A stretch of 64,000 nt of DNA from Tetrastigma voinierianum (Eukaryota > Streptophyta > Magnoliopsida > Vitales > Vitaceae), in assembly GCA_016808115.1 (NCBI GenBank), contig JAEQBH010000665.1:1-64000 (forward strand), read 5' to 3'. Of this stretch, positions 46,150-56,200 are shown piece by piece (within the stretch, counting starts at the first letter, position 1; every line of letters begins with the position of its first letter). The notes below the pieces were generated by a model, which searched no databases, had not been told where the DNA came from, and saw only the letters and a list, made by a program, of their open reading frames with translations. A program made the position numbers and the translations under genes.

Positions 46150-47345
46150 GCTTGAATGACGATTCGATACATGCATGTTGTTGGTAATTAGGTTCTTTTT
46201 GTTTTATCTTGAGTATTTTTATGGCATGCTAGATTAGGACACATTGGCGGCAGATTAAATAGATTGTGAGTAGGTCTCTTGGGATCACTCGCCAAAGTAA
46301 AATTACCTACATGTGAGCATTGCCTAGGCGGAAGAAACAACTAGATTACCATTTATTGACGAGAGCCGATAGTCCATTACGACATTCATTAGGACATGCG
46401 TGGACCAGCGAATGTGAGAGTGAAGCTATGGTCTTCTTCATCCTTTTATAGATGATTTCTACGTTTTGGTCATGTTTATTTGATTTCTCACAGAGTCGGC
46501 GCATTGGATTAGCTAAGCTGATATACTAATTTTGTAGAGAATCAATTAAGCGTGAGAATCAGCTGTAGGAGGACAGATCAGTCGTGAATATCTATCAGAC
46601 CAATTCAAAAGTTTTTGTGATGAAAGAGCAATTTCGACGACTAACTATTCCTTACACTCACTTAAAATGGAGTTACGAAGAAGGAATAGAACCCTCTTAG
46701 ACATGGTTAGGTCCATGATGGCGCAAGCTAATTTACCTATCTCCTTCTGGGGAGATGCGTTATTAACTGCTGCCTACGTACTTAATCGTGTGCCCTCTAA
46801 ATCTGTCTCCTCCACCCCATATGAATTATGGAATGGCAATAAACCTGACTTAGGAAATTTGCATCCTTGGGGGTGTGCAGCTTACATTCACAATAATACT
46901 CATCAATATGGGAAACTTGGTCCTAAAGGGAAAAAGTGTATTTTCATTAGATACTCTGAAATCTCCAAAGGATTTGTTTTCATTGGTGAAAAATCTGATG
47001 GGAGCGTGACAGAGCTTGAGTCCCGTGATGTCGTTTTCTTAGAAGAAGACTTTCCTGTGAGAGGTAAGGTTAATAAAGATTTTCAATTTTATGAAAATCA
47101 AGAAAATGGCGACCCTACCACAGTAGAGGGATTAGAGGACACTCTTAATCCTCTTGATGAAAGTGGGAGCGACATAGTGCCTGATCCGACTCCTATGGAG
47201 CAAGAACATGAGCAATCTCAACCTCGTCGAAGCATCCGTGAACGTATTCCCCATTGTCGATTTGAGATTGAGGGGGAAGCATTCATGATTGATCCACAGG
47301 ATGACGAAGAGCCAAAAACAATTACAGAAATTTCTATCTGGTCTA
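46150..47345 (+). pseudogene. pol: copia GAG-pre-integrase and integrase
   Basis: RLGHIGGRLNRL and LGSLAKVKLPTCEHC (46230-46325) are the HHCC pre-integrase domain. SDICGPMNVRVKLW-like core residues are near 46380-46440. The open frame 46667-47362 (231 codons, the longest here) begins RRRNRTLLDMVRSMMAQANL and SFWGDALLTAAYVLNRVPSK, then NLHPWGCAAYIHN and an acidic linker to RT. A deletion at 46663-46675 removes the codon for the catalytic Glu expected before RRRNRTLL. Confidence 0.85.
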
Positions 47346-48030
47346 AGCTAGGAATGGAGTAAAGCTATGGAAGAAGAAATGGAGTCAATGAGAACTAATC
47401 AAATCTGGGATTTGGTTGATCTCTGCTTAGACGAAAATCCATTGAAATAAATGGATTCTCAAAATTAAGCAGTAAAGTGGATGGGGTCCGTAGAAAGATA
47501 TAAGGCTGTGGTAGCAAAAGGCTACACAAAAGAGAATTGACTATGAAGATACATTCTCACCTGTTATGAGAATTACTTCAGTTCGCCTCGTTCTAGCTAT
47601 AGTTGCACATATGGACTTAGAATTATACCAAATGGACGTAAAAACTACATTTCTCAATGGAGAACTAGATGAAGAAATCTATATGGATCAACCTTTAGGT
47701 TTTGAATCTAAGAGACGAGGCGCCACTTGCAAGCTCAAAGATCCATATATGGTCTCGAGCAAGCATCTAGGCAATGGAACATCCAGGATTTCATCAAGCA
47801 ATCAAAGGGATGGCTTTACGATAATGGAAGAAGACCATTGTGTGTATTTAAAACGTTCGAGTGATGGTTTTGTAATTTTGTCCTTGTATGTTGATGACAT
47901 TTTAATAGCTGGAAATAGCAAAGAGATGATTGACACTACTAAGAAGTGGTTATCATCAAACTTTGAAAATGAAGATATGGGTGAAGCTAGCTACGTTCTT
48001 GGTGTGAAGATCATGAGATCGCGCTAAAAG
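47346..48030 (+). pseudogene. pol: copia reverse transcriptase
   Basis: WSKAMEEEMESMRTNQIWDL starts near 47350 in a shifted frame, then KWILKIK and YKARLVAKGYT (about 47500). The frame 47566-48027 holds LELYQMDVKTTFLNGELDEE, IYMDQPLGFES, EEDHCVYLKRS and YVDD at 47887-47898, followed by ILIAGNSKEMI. The DVKTTFLNG block normally reads DVKTAFLNG. The catalytic boxes are kept. Confidence 0.9.
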
Positions 48031-48844
48031 GCTTTTAGGTTTATCTCGAGAGACTTACATCAAAAAGATGTTAAGAGCGTTATCACATGCAAGATAGCAA
48101 TGGGTGGATACCTTGGTGAAAAAGTTTGAGCCTAAGAAGTCTTGATATGTCCTAAGACTCCAGAAGAGAAAGAGAAAATGTCCAGAGTACCTTATGCCAG
48201 TGCTGTCGGTAGTCTAATGTATGCAATGATGTGCACACATCTCGACATATGTTATCTTTGTTGGTTTGGTGTGGTTTCAATCAAACCCTAGTCAAAAGCA
48301 TTGGATGGCAGTCAAGAGGATTTTGCGGTATCTGAAGGAACTGAGCTTCATTACTATGTTATCGAGGAAGAAAGATTTGTCGATTGGTTGCTCGATGCTA
48401 ATTGGGAGGTGATGTTGATCGATTACCGTCGACTTCGGGATATGCTTTCTTGCTAAATGATAGCGCTATACTATGGAGTAGCAACAAGCAATCATGTGTA
48501 GCCTTGTCCACTATGGAGGCTGAATACGTAGCTTATTCGAAGCCTTTGAGTGCGATTTGGTTAAGGAGTTTCTGCGGCATTTAGAAGTTGTCGTCGCGTG
48601 CTAGAGCGTATGATTTTTGTGATAACCTTTGCTACATTGGCTGTTGCCAAGGATCTAAATATCATGGAAAGACCAAACATCAAGAAAGATATCACTATAT
48701 TAGAGATGCAATTCTTGAAACCGAGGGCGTGGTCCTAAAATACATTTCTACAAACAATATGGTGTTGACCCACTCCCGCGAGCCGGCGCTAGGGATGTAT
48801 TCATTAGACAGAGTTAAATCCTGGGCTTATATGAGAATGTAGAA
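48031..48844 (+). pseudogene. pol: copia RNase H
   Basis: PYASAVGSLMYAMMCT (about 48190) is followed by VKRILRYLK (48310), STSGYAFLLNDSAILWSSNK and SCVALSTMEAEYVA (48420-48535), then SKYHGKTKHQERYHYIRDAI (48655-48715) and VLKYISTNN. The DNA reads TEAEY-type active-site residues as MEAEY. Several one-base shifts are present. Confidence 0.85.
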
Positions 48845-50008
48845 ATCGGTGATTGGGATCTTACAGGTTTGTTGAATAATTTAAATGTTTGCATATTATT
48901 CAAGCGTTTATTTCTATAGTATCTCTTGTAAGAGTAGAGTTGTATAATTCAATAAAGTATGTCGATAGACTAAGATTGGCTCACTCACATGAGCAATCGC
49001 CTCTAGCTCTTGTAAAATGAAATTAGAGATGAGACTATCTTAATTATAGCGCTTCGATTAAGCGATTTGAGTGCGAGTGGGATGAATTTAATTCAAAGAC
49101 AGTAATTTGAAGTATGGATTTAGAACGAGATGAGGTTCTTAAATAGAAAGACCTGGCGTAGATATATCTACCCGTTCATGTGTGCATATGATAAAAAGCT
49201 AGGAGTGTGAAATTAATTAAAACCCAGCAACTATTAGCGGTGAGAAGATGAGAATTTCGGGGTTTGGCCTTGTGATTTGTTGACAAGGCTAAGACTCGTA
49301 TGGTAAATTACCTCCTAGCAGGGAGGCAATGACATACATTCTTTATCTTAGGATGAAAGAAAAGCTGCGCCATAGCATGCATTTCATCTTGCATGTGCTG
49401 AATAGTCGCTATAAGGAAGTCGAAGAATGGATCTGCTTCTTCAGCATTGTGAGTCCTTAGAGATCTGATATGGAATCTCAACACTTTACCCTTCTGACTT
49501 TTGACTATATCATGATGTGATGTAGTAATGTTTGCTACCTTAAGGTGTATCTATGGTCATGGAATCATTCAACATAAAGGTGCATTCTAGGAAGCGAGAT
49601 TAATTCATATCTAATTGATATGAGGCGAAGAAGAACATTTTTGGTTTTACACTTTTGCTTGTATTCATAGTAAATCATCTCCTTTCGAAGGAGTTTGATA
49701 TGATTTAGAATATTTGTTATCGTTGTGATGAATTGAGTATAGAATTCTTGAGGGATTGAATAATACTCAATTATGTGTAATTCAAAATGTTTGGGGTATA
49801 TAAGTACACTTTTGGGATTAATTATATTTTTGAGGTTGATGTCTCGATATGGCCTGTATGGGGTTTCTATATTACAGGCTCCCCATGTCGAATTGTGCTT
49901 GAATTCGCACGGTCCCTTTCCACTGTATGGAATGATTTTCTAGTGCAAATATAAAATTATATCACATTGATTGATATGAGTCCAGCCCGTTATATGGGTG
50001 AGTGGGAG
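48845..50008 (+). other. copia 3' untranslated region and polypurine tract
   Basis: No coding motif is seen over 1.16 kb. GGGTGAGTGGGAG (49996-50008) sits directly before the 3' LTR and fits a polypurine tract. The region is long for copia and may hide another decayed insertion. Confidence 0.6.
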
Positions 50009-50328
50009 TGTTGGACTTGGGAATTTAGGTCGCCCACATGGGCTAGACTCGGCCCGGCCCTTATGCTGGGAAGTTGAGCGGTTGTCTTGGAGGCATGCTC
50101 TCATTACCATCTATCCTTACGTACATGAGAGGATAGTTCAACAAATGAATTCTTGAAGAAAAAAAAAATTTCAGATTTTTTGCACATAAAGTGTTCGGAT
50201 TGTGGAATCAATTCCAGTTCTAGTAATTGGAGTTACACTTTGAAGCATTGAAGAAATAACGATCCTGTCAAGTTTTTTGTACCGATCAGGAACAACGAGT
50301 AAGTATTCTTGATCCTTTAGAAACAACA
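50009..50328 (+). mobile_element. 3' LTR of the copia element
   Basis: TGTTGGACTTGGG to AAACAACA. It is followed by the target duplication GAATC, and sequence of the host element resumes. Confidence 0.9.
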
Positions 50329-50627
50329 GAATCAATATATACTCTTCAATCTAATCGATAAAAGACCTTTTTTCTTTCCTATTTAGGTGGATATTATGCA
50401 CGAAGAATATATCAATATTTAGTAGTCAAAATAGATCGATGTTTGCCTTGTAGATTGACTAAGATAGAGTTTTATAACTCTATGTTCCTTATTCCCTTCC
50501 TTTAGAAATATAAAGAATTTTTTTTTTTTTTAAGTACGGTAAAATTCCGATAGAAATAAAACTTTTTTGTTATATGATATATCCAGTCCAATCTCTAATT
50601 GATTGTTTGTCCACTTGATGTTTCTGG

Positions 50628-50743
50628 GTAAGGGCATAAATATATCACAACAAAAAAGGTCAAAGGCATGGTTGGACAAAAAAAAACGTTAAGGGCTAGA
50701 TTGGACATACGACTAAACATTAGGGCATAGTATATATTTTCCC
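50628..50743 (-). repeat. Right terminal inverted repeat of the MULE-like element
   Basis: The complement of this segment matches 38918-39039 at roughly four bases in five by eye. It ends in TTTTCCC at 50743, directly before the target duplication TAAAAGATCA. Confidence 0.65.
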
Positions 50744-51480
50744 TAAAAGATCAAGTGCATTGTTTATAAGCTAAAATGTGGTGTTTATATGCTAAAATAT
50801 TTTCCACACCAAAAAATAGCAAGAAGGAGAAAAAGAAAATTTCATGAATTCTGTTTTTAAGCATATTTTTATTTTTATTCTTTTGTTAGACGTCTTTTCC
50901 TAATTTTATGTCTTAAAGGACAATTTGAGTTGTGCAAAAACATTATTGATGTTTAATATAATATTTACCATAAGAATATTACATTTAAAATATTGTAACT
51001 TTAGTTTTAATTAAAAATCTAAAGTTATGGACCTTAAACATGTAAAATACTCTTGGAATAAAAACCTTACATTCATGTTTTCATTTTCTATAAGTGTTAT
51101 TTTTATAAACAATTTTTTTTTTTTAAAGTTTCTAAAAGTAGTTTATGAGTTATTTGGAGAAGTAAAATTTTATTTTTACAACTGTTTTTAATATATTATA
51201 ATTCCCTAAAAATAAAAGGTCAAGTGTAATGTTTATAAGCTAAAATTTATATTGTTTATAAGCTAAAATATTTTCTCCACACCAAAAAAATAGAAAGAAG
51301 GAGAAAAGGGAAGTTTCATTAATTCTCTTTTTAAGCATATTTTTATTTTTATTGTTTTGTTAAACTTCTTTTTCTAATTTTGTTTGTCTTAAAGACAATT
51401 ATTTTGAATTGTGCAAAAAATTATTAATGGTTAATATAATATTTACCAAACTGATTTTACTTTTTGAAACATATAGTGTT
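50744..51480 (+). repeat. AT-rich direct repeat units U1 and partial U2
   Basis: U1 is 50744-51217 and U2 is 51218-51480. Both begin AAGATCAAGTGCA/AAGGTCAAGTGTA, TTTATAAGCTAAAAT, CACACCAAAAAA, then TTTTGTTAGACGTC or TTTTGTTAAACTTC, and TTAATATAATATTTACCA. U2 ends early. The U1/U2 junction shows the sequence that the MULE-like element interrupted between U0 and U1. Confidence 0.8.
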
Positions 51481-52869
51481 TGGGTCATTTTAACATATAA
51501 GTATTCTATTGTATTTATTAACCCGAACACGACATGAATAATAATTGTTTTAAAATTAACAAATTCAAATATGACCTAATTAGTAATTGAGTAACACGAC
51601 ACTCATAACCCGTTTATTAATTTGGTCATTTAAATTAATATAATTTATAACTAATCTATCAATATTTAACACAAATAACATATTAAATGGGTTAATCTGG
51701 GTTAAATATTAATTTACATAATAATTAAATAGGTCATTTCGGGCCAATTTGATATTATATGGATTTGCACTGATGATGCTTTTCACGGAGGCCCAGAATT
51801 TGGAGCGTGTAGGGGTCGTTGGTGAGGACTGGATTCTTTGGCGGTGCGAATTTGAGACTCTAGATGATACACAAATTTGAAGTAGGATCGCTGACAATCT
51901 TGGTGCGGAGCTCTAGACGTGGCACTCCTCGCAAAAACAAGGAGATGTGAGGGCTTGCGTGGCGCATCAATCTAGTCGGTTCTTCGGGGAGAAGAGGCTG
52001 GGGCGAATGTGTTGCGTATGTTCTGTATGAGTATGCGTACGGCACTCACTTAGTGCGGGTGGCTACAGTGTTTATAATGGATGATCATGACAACTTTCCT
52101 AATTGGATTATGATACTGAATAGTATGTTTCCTAATTGGATGAAGACACTGAATAGTATGTTTCCTAGTCGGAGGATGATATAATATTTCTCTCATTGGG
52201 TAGGAGATTTTCTTTCCTTATTTTGTGATTCATAGGGATAATTGAGGGTGAAAGTAATTGGGGAATGTACTTTCCTTATTGGTGAGATTTGGTTCGATTT
52301 ACAGGATAAGCGGTTATTGAGAATTATCCTACTTTCTTTATTGGGGAGATTTAGTCAGATTTGCAGGATAAGCAGTTATTGAGAATTATCTATGGCAAAA
52401 TTTAGTAGTTTAGGGATGTGGGCCTTCAATTTATCAGTATCATCGGCCTTTTAGGGCGAGTGGAATTTGAGCTTCGTTTTTGGGCCGAGCTAGGAAACTG
52501 GGTGTTTTATTGGGCCTACCTCTTCTTTAAGCCTAGTGAGTGGGCTGTAGCCTATTTTCAAGCCCATTAGTTTTGTCCCTTGTGCGGTGTGCGTCTGAAG
52601 CGAGAACTATATTGTTTCTTGTATCGGGTGTGATTTCCACGTGTCAGCTCGAGGCTGGATTAGTTAGGGCTTTGTCGTCGTCTTATGTCTGGTGATAATG
52701 ATGACTTTTCGGTTCTCGCGCTCATTTCTTTCGTAAATATCCTCTGACAGCTCGTCTTGCGTTCCCTTGATCCGGAAGCTTTTTCTTTGCTTTTTAGTGA
52801 GTTCGGACTTCTCTTTCCCTTAGTATTCCATCTGAACCTTCTATGCAGAGTCCTTTTCGGCGTCCTGCT
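51481..52869. other. Unassigned sequence with two short tandem duplications
   Basis: 51480-51730 is very AT-rich. 52095-52165 has TACTGAATAGTATGTTTCCTA twice. 52265-52392 has two units of about 62 bp sharing ACAGGATAAGCGGTTATTGA/GCAGGATAAGCAGTTATTGA. The AAGCCCATT/GGGCC-rich part (52430-52560) is typical of plant intergenic repeats. No gene is supported. Confidence 0.5.
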
Positions 52870-53207
52870 TGAGATAGCTTTATTTCACATGCTATTTTGT
52901 GCATTTAATATCCATATTCATGTAAAACTCATAAAATTTCCTCTAAACTTGGTTTTGTAGGATTATTGATGAAAAGCAAGTGATTTGGCGAAATGTGATA
53001 TATTTCCAAAGAAGAGTCAGCAGAGAGTCTCACGGCGCTACTGGGAAGATTAATTTTCTGTACCATATGGAACAACAAATGGTTCAAATTCTCTCATGGC
53101 TGCGACTCTAAATTCAAAGAGCTGTGAGTACTCACCCAAATCAGTTAAAGCGAAGAAGTTGGCTGAGCAAGTTAGAGAAGAAAAACCAGTTGCTGTCTAG
53201 AAAATTA

Positions 53208-53297
53208 GTCGCGACAGGAAATGCTGTCGCGACAGAAAATGGTGCCGTTATAGGAAATGGTGTCGCGACAGAAGATGGTGTCGTGACAGAAAATGAT
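53208..53297 (+). repeat. 18-bp tandem repeat of GTCGCGACAGAAAATGGT
   Basis: Five units with exact 18-bp spacing start at 53208, 53226, 53244 (diverged, GCCGTTATAGG), 53262 and 53280. Each begins with the GTCGCGAC word or its decayed form. It lies about 100-190 bp upstream of the TATA-like box. Confidence 0.85.
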
Positions 53298-53394
53298 GTT
53301 CAAACGGGCTGTGCCATGACGGAAGCCTTCACGCTTAACTGAAAAAAGGCCGAAAGTGAGTTTTGACCTAATTTCAAGCCCATTCACCCTGGAC

Positions 53395-53405
53395 CATATA
53401 TATAC
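53395..53405 (+). promoter_or_regulatory. TATA-like box of family C LTR
   Basis: CATATATATAC just downstream of the GTCGCGAC words, at the same relative place as TATAAATAGG (61011) in the other C copy. This is inferred from position and sequence only. Confidence 0.45.
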
Positions 53406-55019
53406 CAGTTTACCTGGTAAAGGCAGCGGGAAGAATTAGAGAGCCTCTATTGAGGTTTGGCTCTCTCTAGACTGCATTTTCCAGTTTTCTGTAGATTTTA
53501 TTTATTTTAGGTGAGGCAGTTTTAGAAAGCTGATTTTTGTTTTTCTATTGAAGAGATTTCGGTCTTGTATAATAGGGTGGTTACACTAAGAGTTCAGACA
53601 AAAGATTGGAGAAATATGGATTTCTCTCTCATGGTTTCTCTCTGGCTATCATTTTCTTGGTTTTCTTTGCCCGATTTTTATTTTTAATAGATCTTAGAAT
53701 AGTTTATGGAAACCAAGTGCTATTCTATGAAGAAGTTGGGAACAAATATTTCAGATATTCAGTTTATTTCTGCTTGTTGAGGCGAAGATTTAAGCTCAAA
53801 GTATGGGTTTTTCTCTTCTTTCTCTTGATTTCTTTCTTGGCTCTTTGTTGGTCGAGTGATGATTGAGATCAGTGGTGGACATTAACACCCTACAGGGTTG
53901 GGGTTTAATTGTTGAACATTGATTTGCAGTTTTTAAGTTATTTTGTGAGTTTGAATCCACGAATTTATATAATTGGTGTTACTGTTCATATAATGAATTG
54001 TTCGGAATATTAGTAGCTGCTACCCAAAAGAATTTGTATCTTTGCTCACAGTTCCGGAGGCCTCGGTGACACCGAGAGATGGAGATTCACGAGTAAAAGA
54101 GAGGTAACTTAGGGGTATGTTAAGTAATATCTTAGGAACTAATGAACTCACGAAAAATTGCTTTGATAGATCACTAAGGCACCACTCATGGTGTGAGATA
54201 ATTAGATGATGTATCATTTATTTGATCGGAGGTTTCTCCTTAGTGCGATGAAAAGGATCTTGATCCGTGTTCTTAAAGTCTAATCGAGAGATAGAAAATT
54301 TTATTGGATTTGAAGGACGAGATATAATTACGGCTGGAAGGCTTGCATTTTTCTGTCTATGAAAGAACCAAAATTCTTAGTCAAAGAAATGGTTGTAGTA
54401 TTGAAAAGAAAAAACAATCAAATCTTAAAGAGTGCCAAATTTTACAAGTAGCTATTTAGACCCATTTGTCCTGAGGAATATGGGATCTCTAACTAGTGAA
54501 ATGTATGGTGTATGGAGAAATCAATATACTACTACATTGCTCTTGGACAAATCAGCATTCCAACTCACAAATGTTGCACTTTCAAAGGAAATGCAAAGCT
54601 GTTTGTAAATAATTATCCCGTCCTAGTGACTCTCTTCATACCTTTTAGAATTAAGTAGTTGTTTATTTGTTGATTTTAGGATTAGTTTTAAATCATGGTT
54701 TTGTCCATTCGATCAGATTTTATTCCACATTCTAATTTGTCGCCTAAATGAGTGACCCTTATGTCGGAGTGATCAGAATTCCAATTAGAAGAACCTCGAT
54801 CCTGCGTGGAGTGCGATATCAGGACTCTACAAGTCCACTTTATTATATGACACATTAAAAACACAACGAGGAAGGGTTAGTGTTGGTAATACTTTTCATT
54901 TCGAGTTTTTGGTAGCACTTTACTTTGTTTCCAAATCACGGTTTTGAGTATTTTCACCACATTCCTCCCTTGACCATATTTTCACATATACATCAAATTG
55001 GTCATCCTTTACAAGTTTT

Positions 55020-55037
55020 TGGCGCCGTTGCGGGATT
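55020..55037 (+). other. Primer-binding site, tRNA-Asp type
   Basis: TGGCGCCGTTGCGGGATT is the best preserved Athila-type primer site in the window (consensus TGGCGCCGTTGCCGGGGA). It fixes the LTR end just before it. Confidence 0.85.
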
Positions 55038-55309
55038 GAAGATAATAGTCCATGCAGTAATAGCATCCTCATGAATTGTATGTCTTTTAATTAGTCATTT
55101 AACAAGTTTTTAAGCGTAGTTCTTGGGAGTGGCGTGGATTCTTCTCTCTGTGGGTGACATTTTTGAAAGAGCAGACGATTTGCTAATTTGACAATTTTTT
55201 AGCTATTTTTATTTTTGGTTGTGAGTTGTTTCTTAGGTAATTTTATTTTTATTTTTCATTTTTTTCCTATTAGTGTTTTTGTACTTTATTTTCTTTGTTT
55301 TCTTATTTT

Positions 55310-56200
55310 GGTGCTCATGGAGGAATATTCAAGTGAAGATGGAATTGCCTGCACTTAGAAGTCAAGCTTGACTTCCTTATTCATCATTTGAATCGAAAGA
55401 ATTCGAATGACTCACTCATGGAACAAGGGTATTGTCTTATCAAGGGAGTTCAACCCCACATTTCAAGGAGAAGAGTTGTTTCTTGCGAGGGTAATTTTCT
55501 TGACATGGATAAGAGCAAGAAAGATGGGCTAGTCTTCATGAGCAAATTCAGGTTAGATACCTTCAAGTCGACATAGTGCTCAGTTAGGAAAAAATAGAAA
55601 TTGGACATAGTCGAAGCATTCAGGATCATTTTCTAGGACCTCTCCTAGTAATACTTTGAAAAATCCCAATGAATGCATTGATACTCCATTGAAGCGGTGT
55701 GCGAAATTTCCTATCTGGCGTGGAAGAAAATTGCTTCAATGCCATTGAGAACAAAGCGCTCCTAAACAACTTAGGCAGTGAAGAGTCATTGGATAAACTG
55801 AAATTTAGAAAAGTAAGTCAAGTAATAATATTAGAAAACATTTTGGTGAAGATTGACACATTTACCTTCCCATGGATTTTTGTGACTTGGGGCATTGAAG
55901 AGATCTAAAATTCTCACCTCTGAAGGCCCATTCTTTCCTTAAACGAAGCATGGATTGACATCAACGAGAATATTGTGTGAAGTGAGGGAAAGCAAGGATT
56001 GATCTTCACGACCATTACCTTTGACGAAGAGCCATGTGCATAAAATTCGCAGCTTGCTTCAAATCAAAAGGGCACATGTTTGGAAAAATTTATAAAGCAT
56101 AAATGTGTTTACATCTACTTCACATAGAGGACTGTTTTGGAAGAAATTTAATGGCTGAACCACTATGCATAATTAAAGGGGATTTTGAGTTTCTTTCCCC
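55310..56200 (+). pseudogene. pol: Athila protease remnant in internally deleted element D
   Basis: The frame 55699-55908 ends VIILENILVKIDTFTFPWIF, matching the VKVDKFIFPxDFVILD strand of Athila protease. KARIDLHDHYL-like residues follow (about 55990). The active-site half upstream is not recognisable. RT, RNase H and integrase, about 3 kb, are missing between here and the 3' region, so D is an internally deleted copy. 55388-55576 is an open frame of unknown nature. Confidence 0.5.

Larger units (their letters stand above)
42351..50328 (+). mobile_element. Ty1/copia retrotransposon with perfect target duplication
   Basis: The order LTR, tRNA-iMet primer site, gag, integrase, RT, RNase H, polypurine tract, LTR is that of Ty1/copia (integrase before RT). 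The target duplication GAATC is at 42346-42350 and 50329-50333. At about 8 kb it is longer than the usual 5 kb, owing to a 2.2-kb leader and a 1.2-kb 3' region. It is broken by many small frameshifts. Confidence 0.9.
38918..50743. mobile_element. Large MULE-like element with inverted ends and 10-bp target duplication
   Basis: The left end GGGAAAAGGTATATTAATGC and the right end (complement) GGGAAAATATATACTATGCC open inverted repeats of about 120 bp that share GTATGTCCAATCTAGCCC. Flanks are TAAAAGATTA (38908-38917) and TAAAAGATCA (50744-50753), 9 of 10 identical. GGGAAAA ends, long inverted repeats and 9-11-bp duplications are typical of Mutator-like elements. No transposase is seen. Minus nested insertions (39080 to about 41940 and the copia element), its own sequence is short, so it would be non-autonomous. 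Confidence 0.6.
52870..55013 (+). mobile_element. Family C LTR, left copy of the D/E complex
   Basis: The end TACA at 55013, six bases before a primer-binding site, is well placed. The start is approximate, set by similarity of 52907-52945 with the other two C copies. GTCGCGAC words are at 53208-53290 and a TATATATAC box at 53395-53405. The U5 has the CTCGATCCTGCGTGG and GGACTCTAC blocks (54797-54835) common to Athila LTR ends. Open frames here (such as 53606-53866) are T-rich chance frames. Confidence 0.6.

Noticed and set aside
46667..47362. Longest open frame (231 codons) as a host gene
   Set aside because: Its start is inside the copia integrase (RRRNRTLLDMV) and its end runs into RT; it is a fragment of pol, not a gene with its own start.
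53606..53866. 86-codon hydrophobic open frame as a membrane protein
   Set aside because: It lies in the T-rich R/U5 part of a family C LTR. The hydrophobicity follows from T-rich codons, and no related frame is seen in the other C copies.
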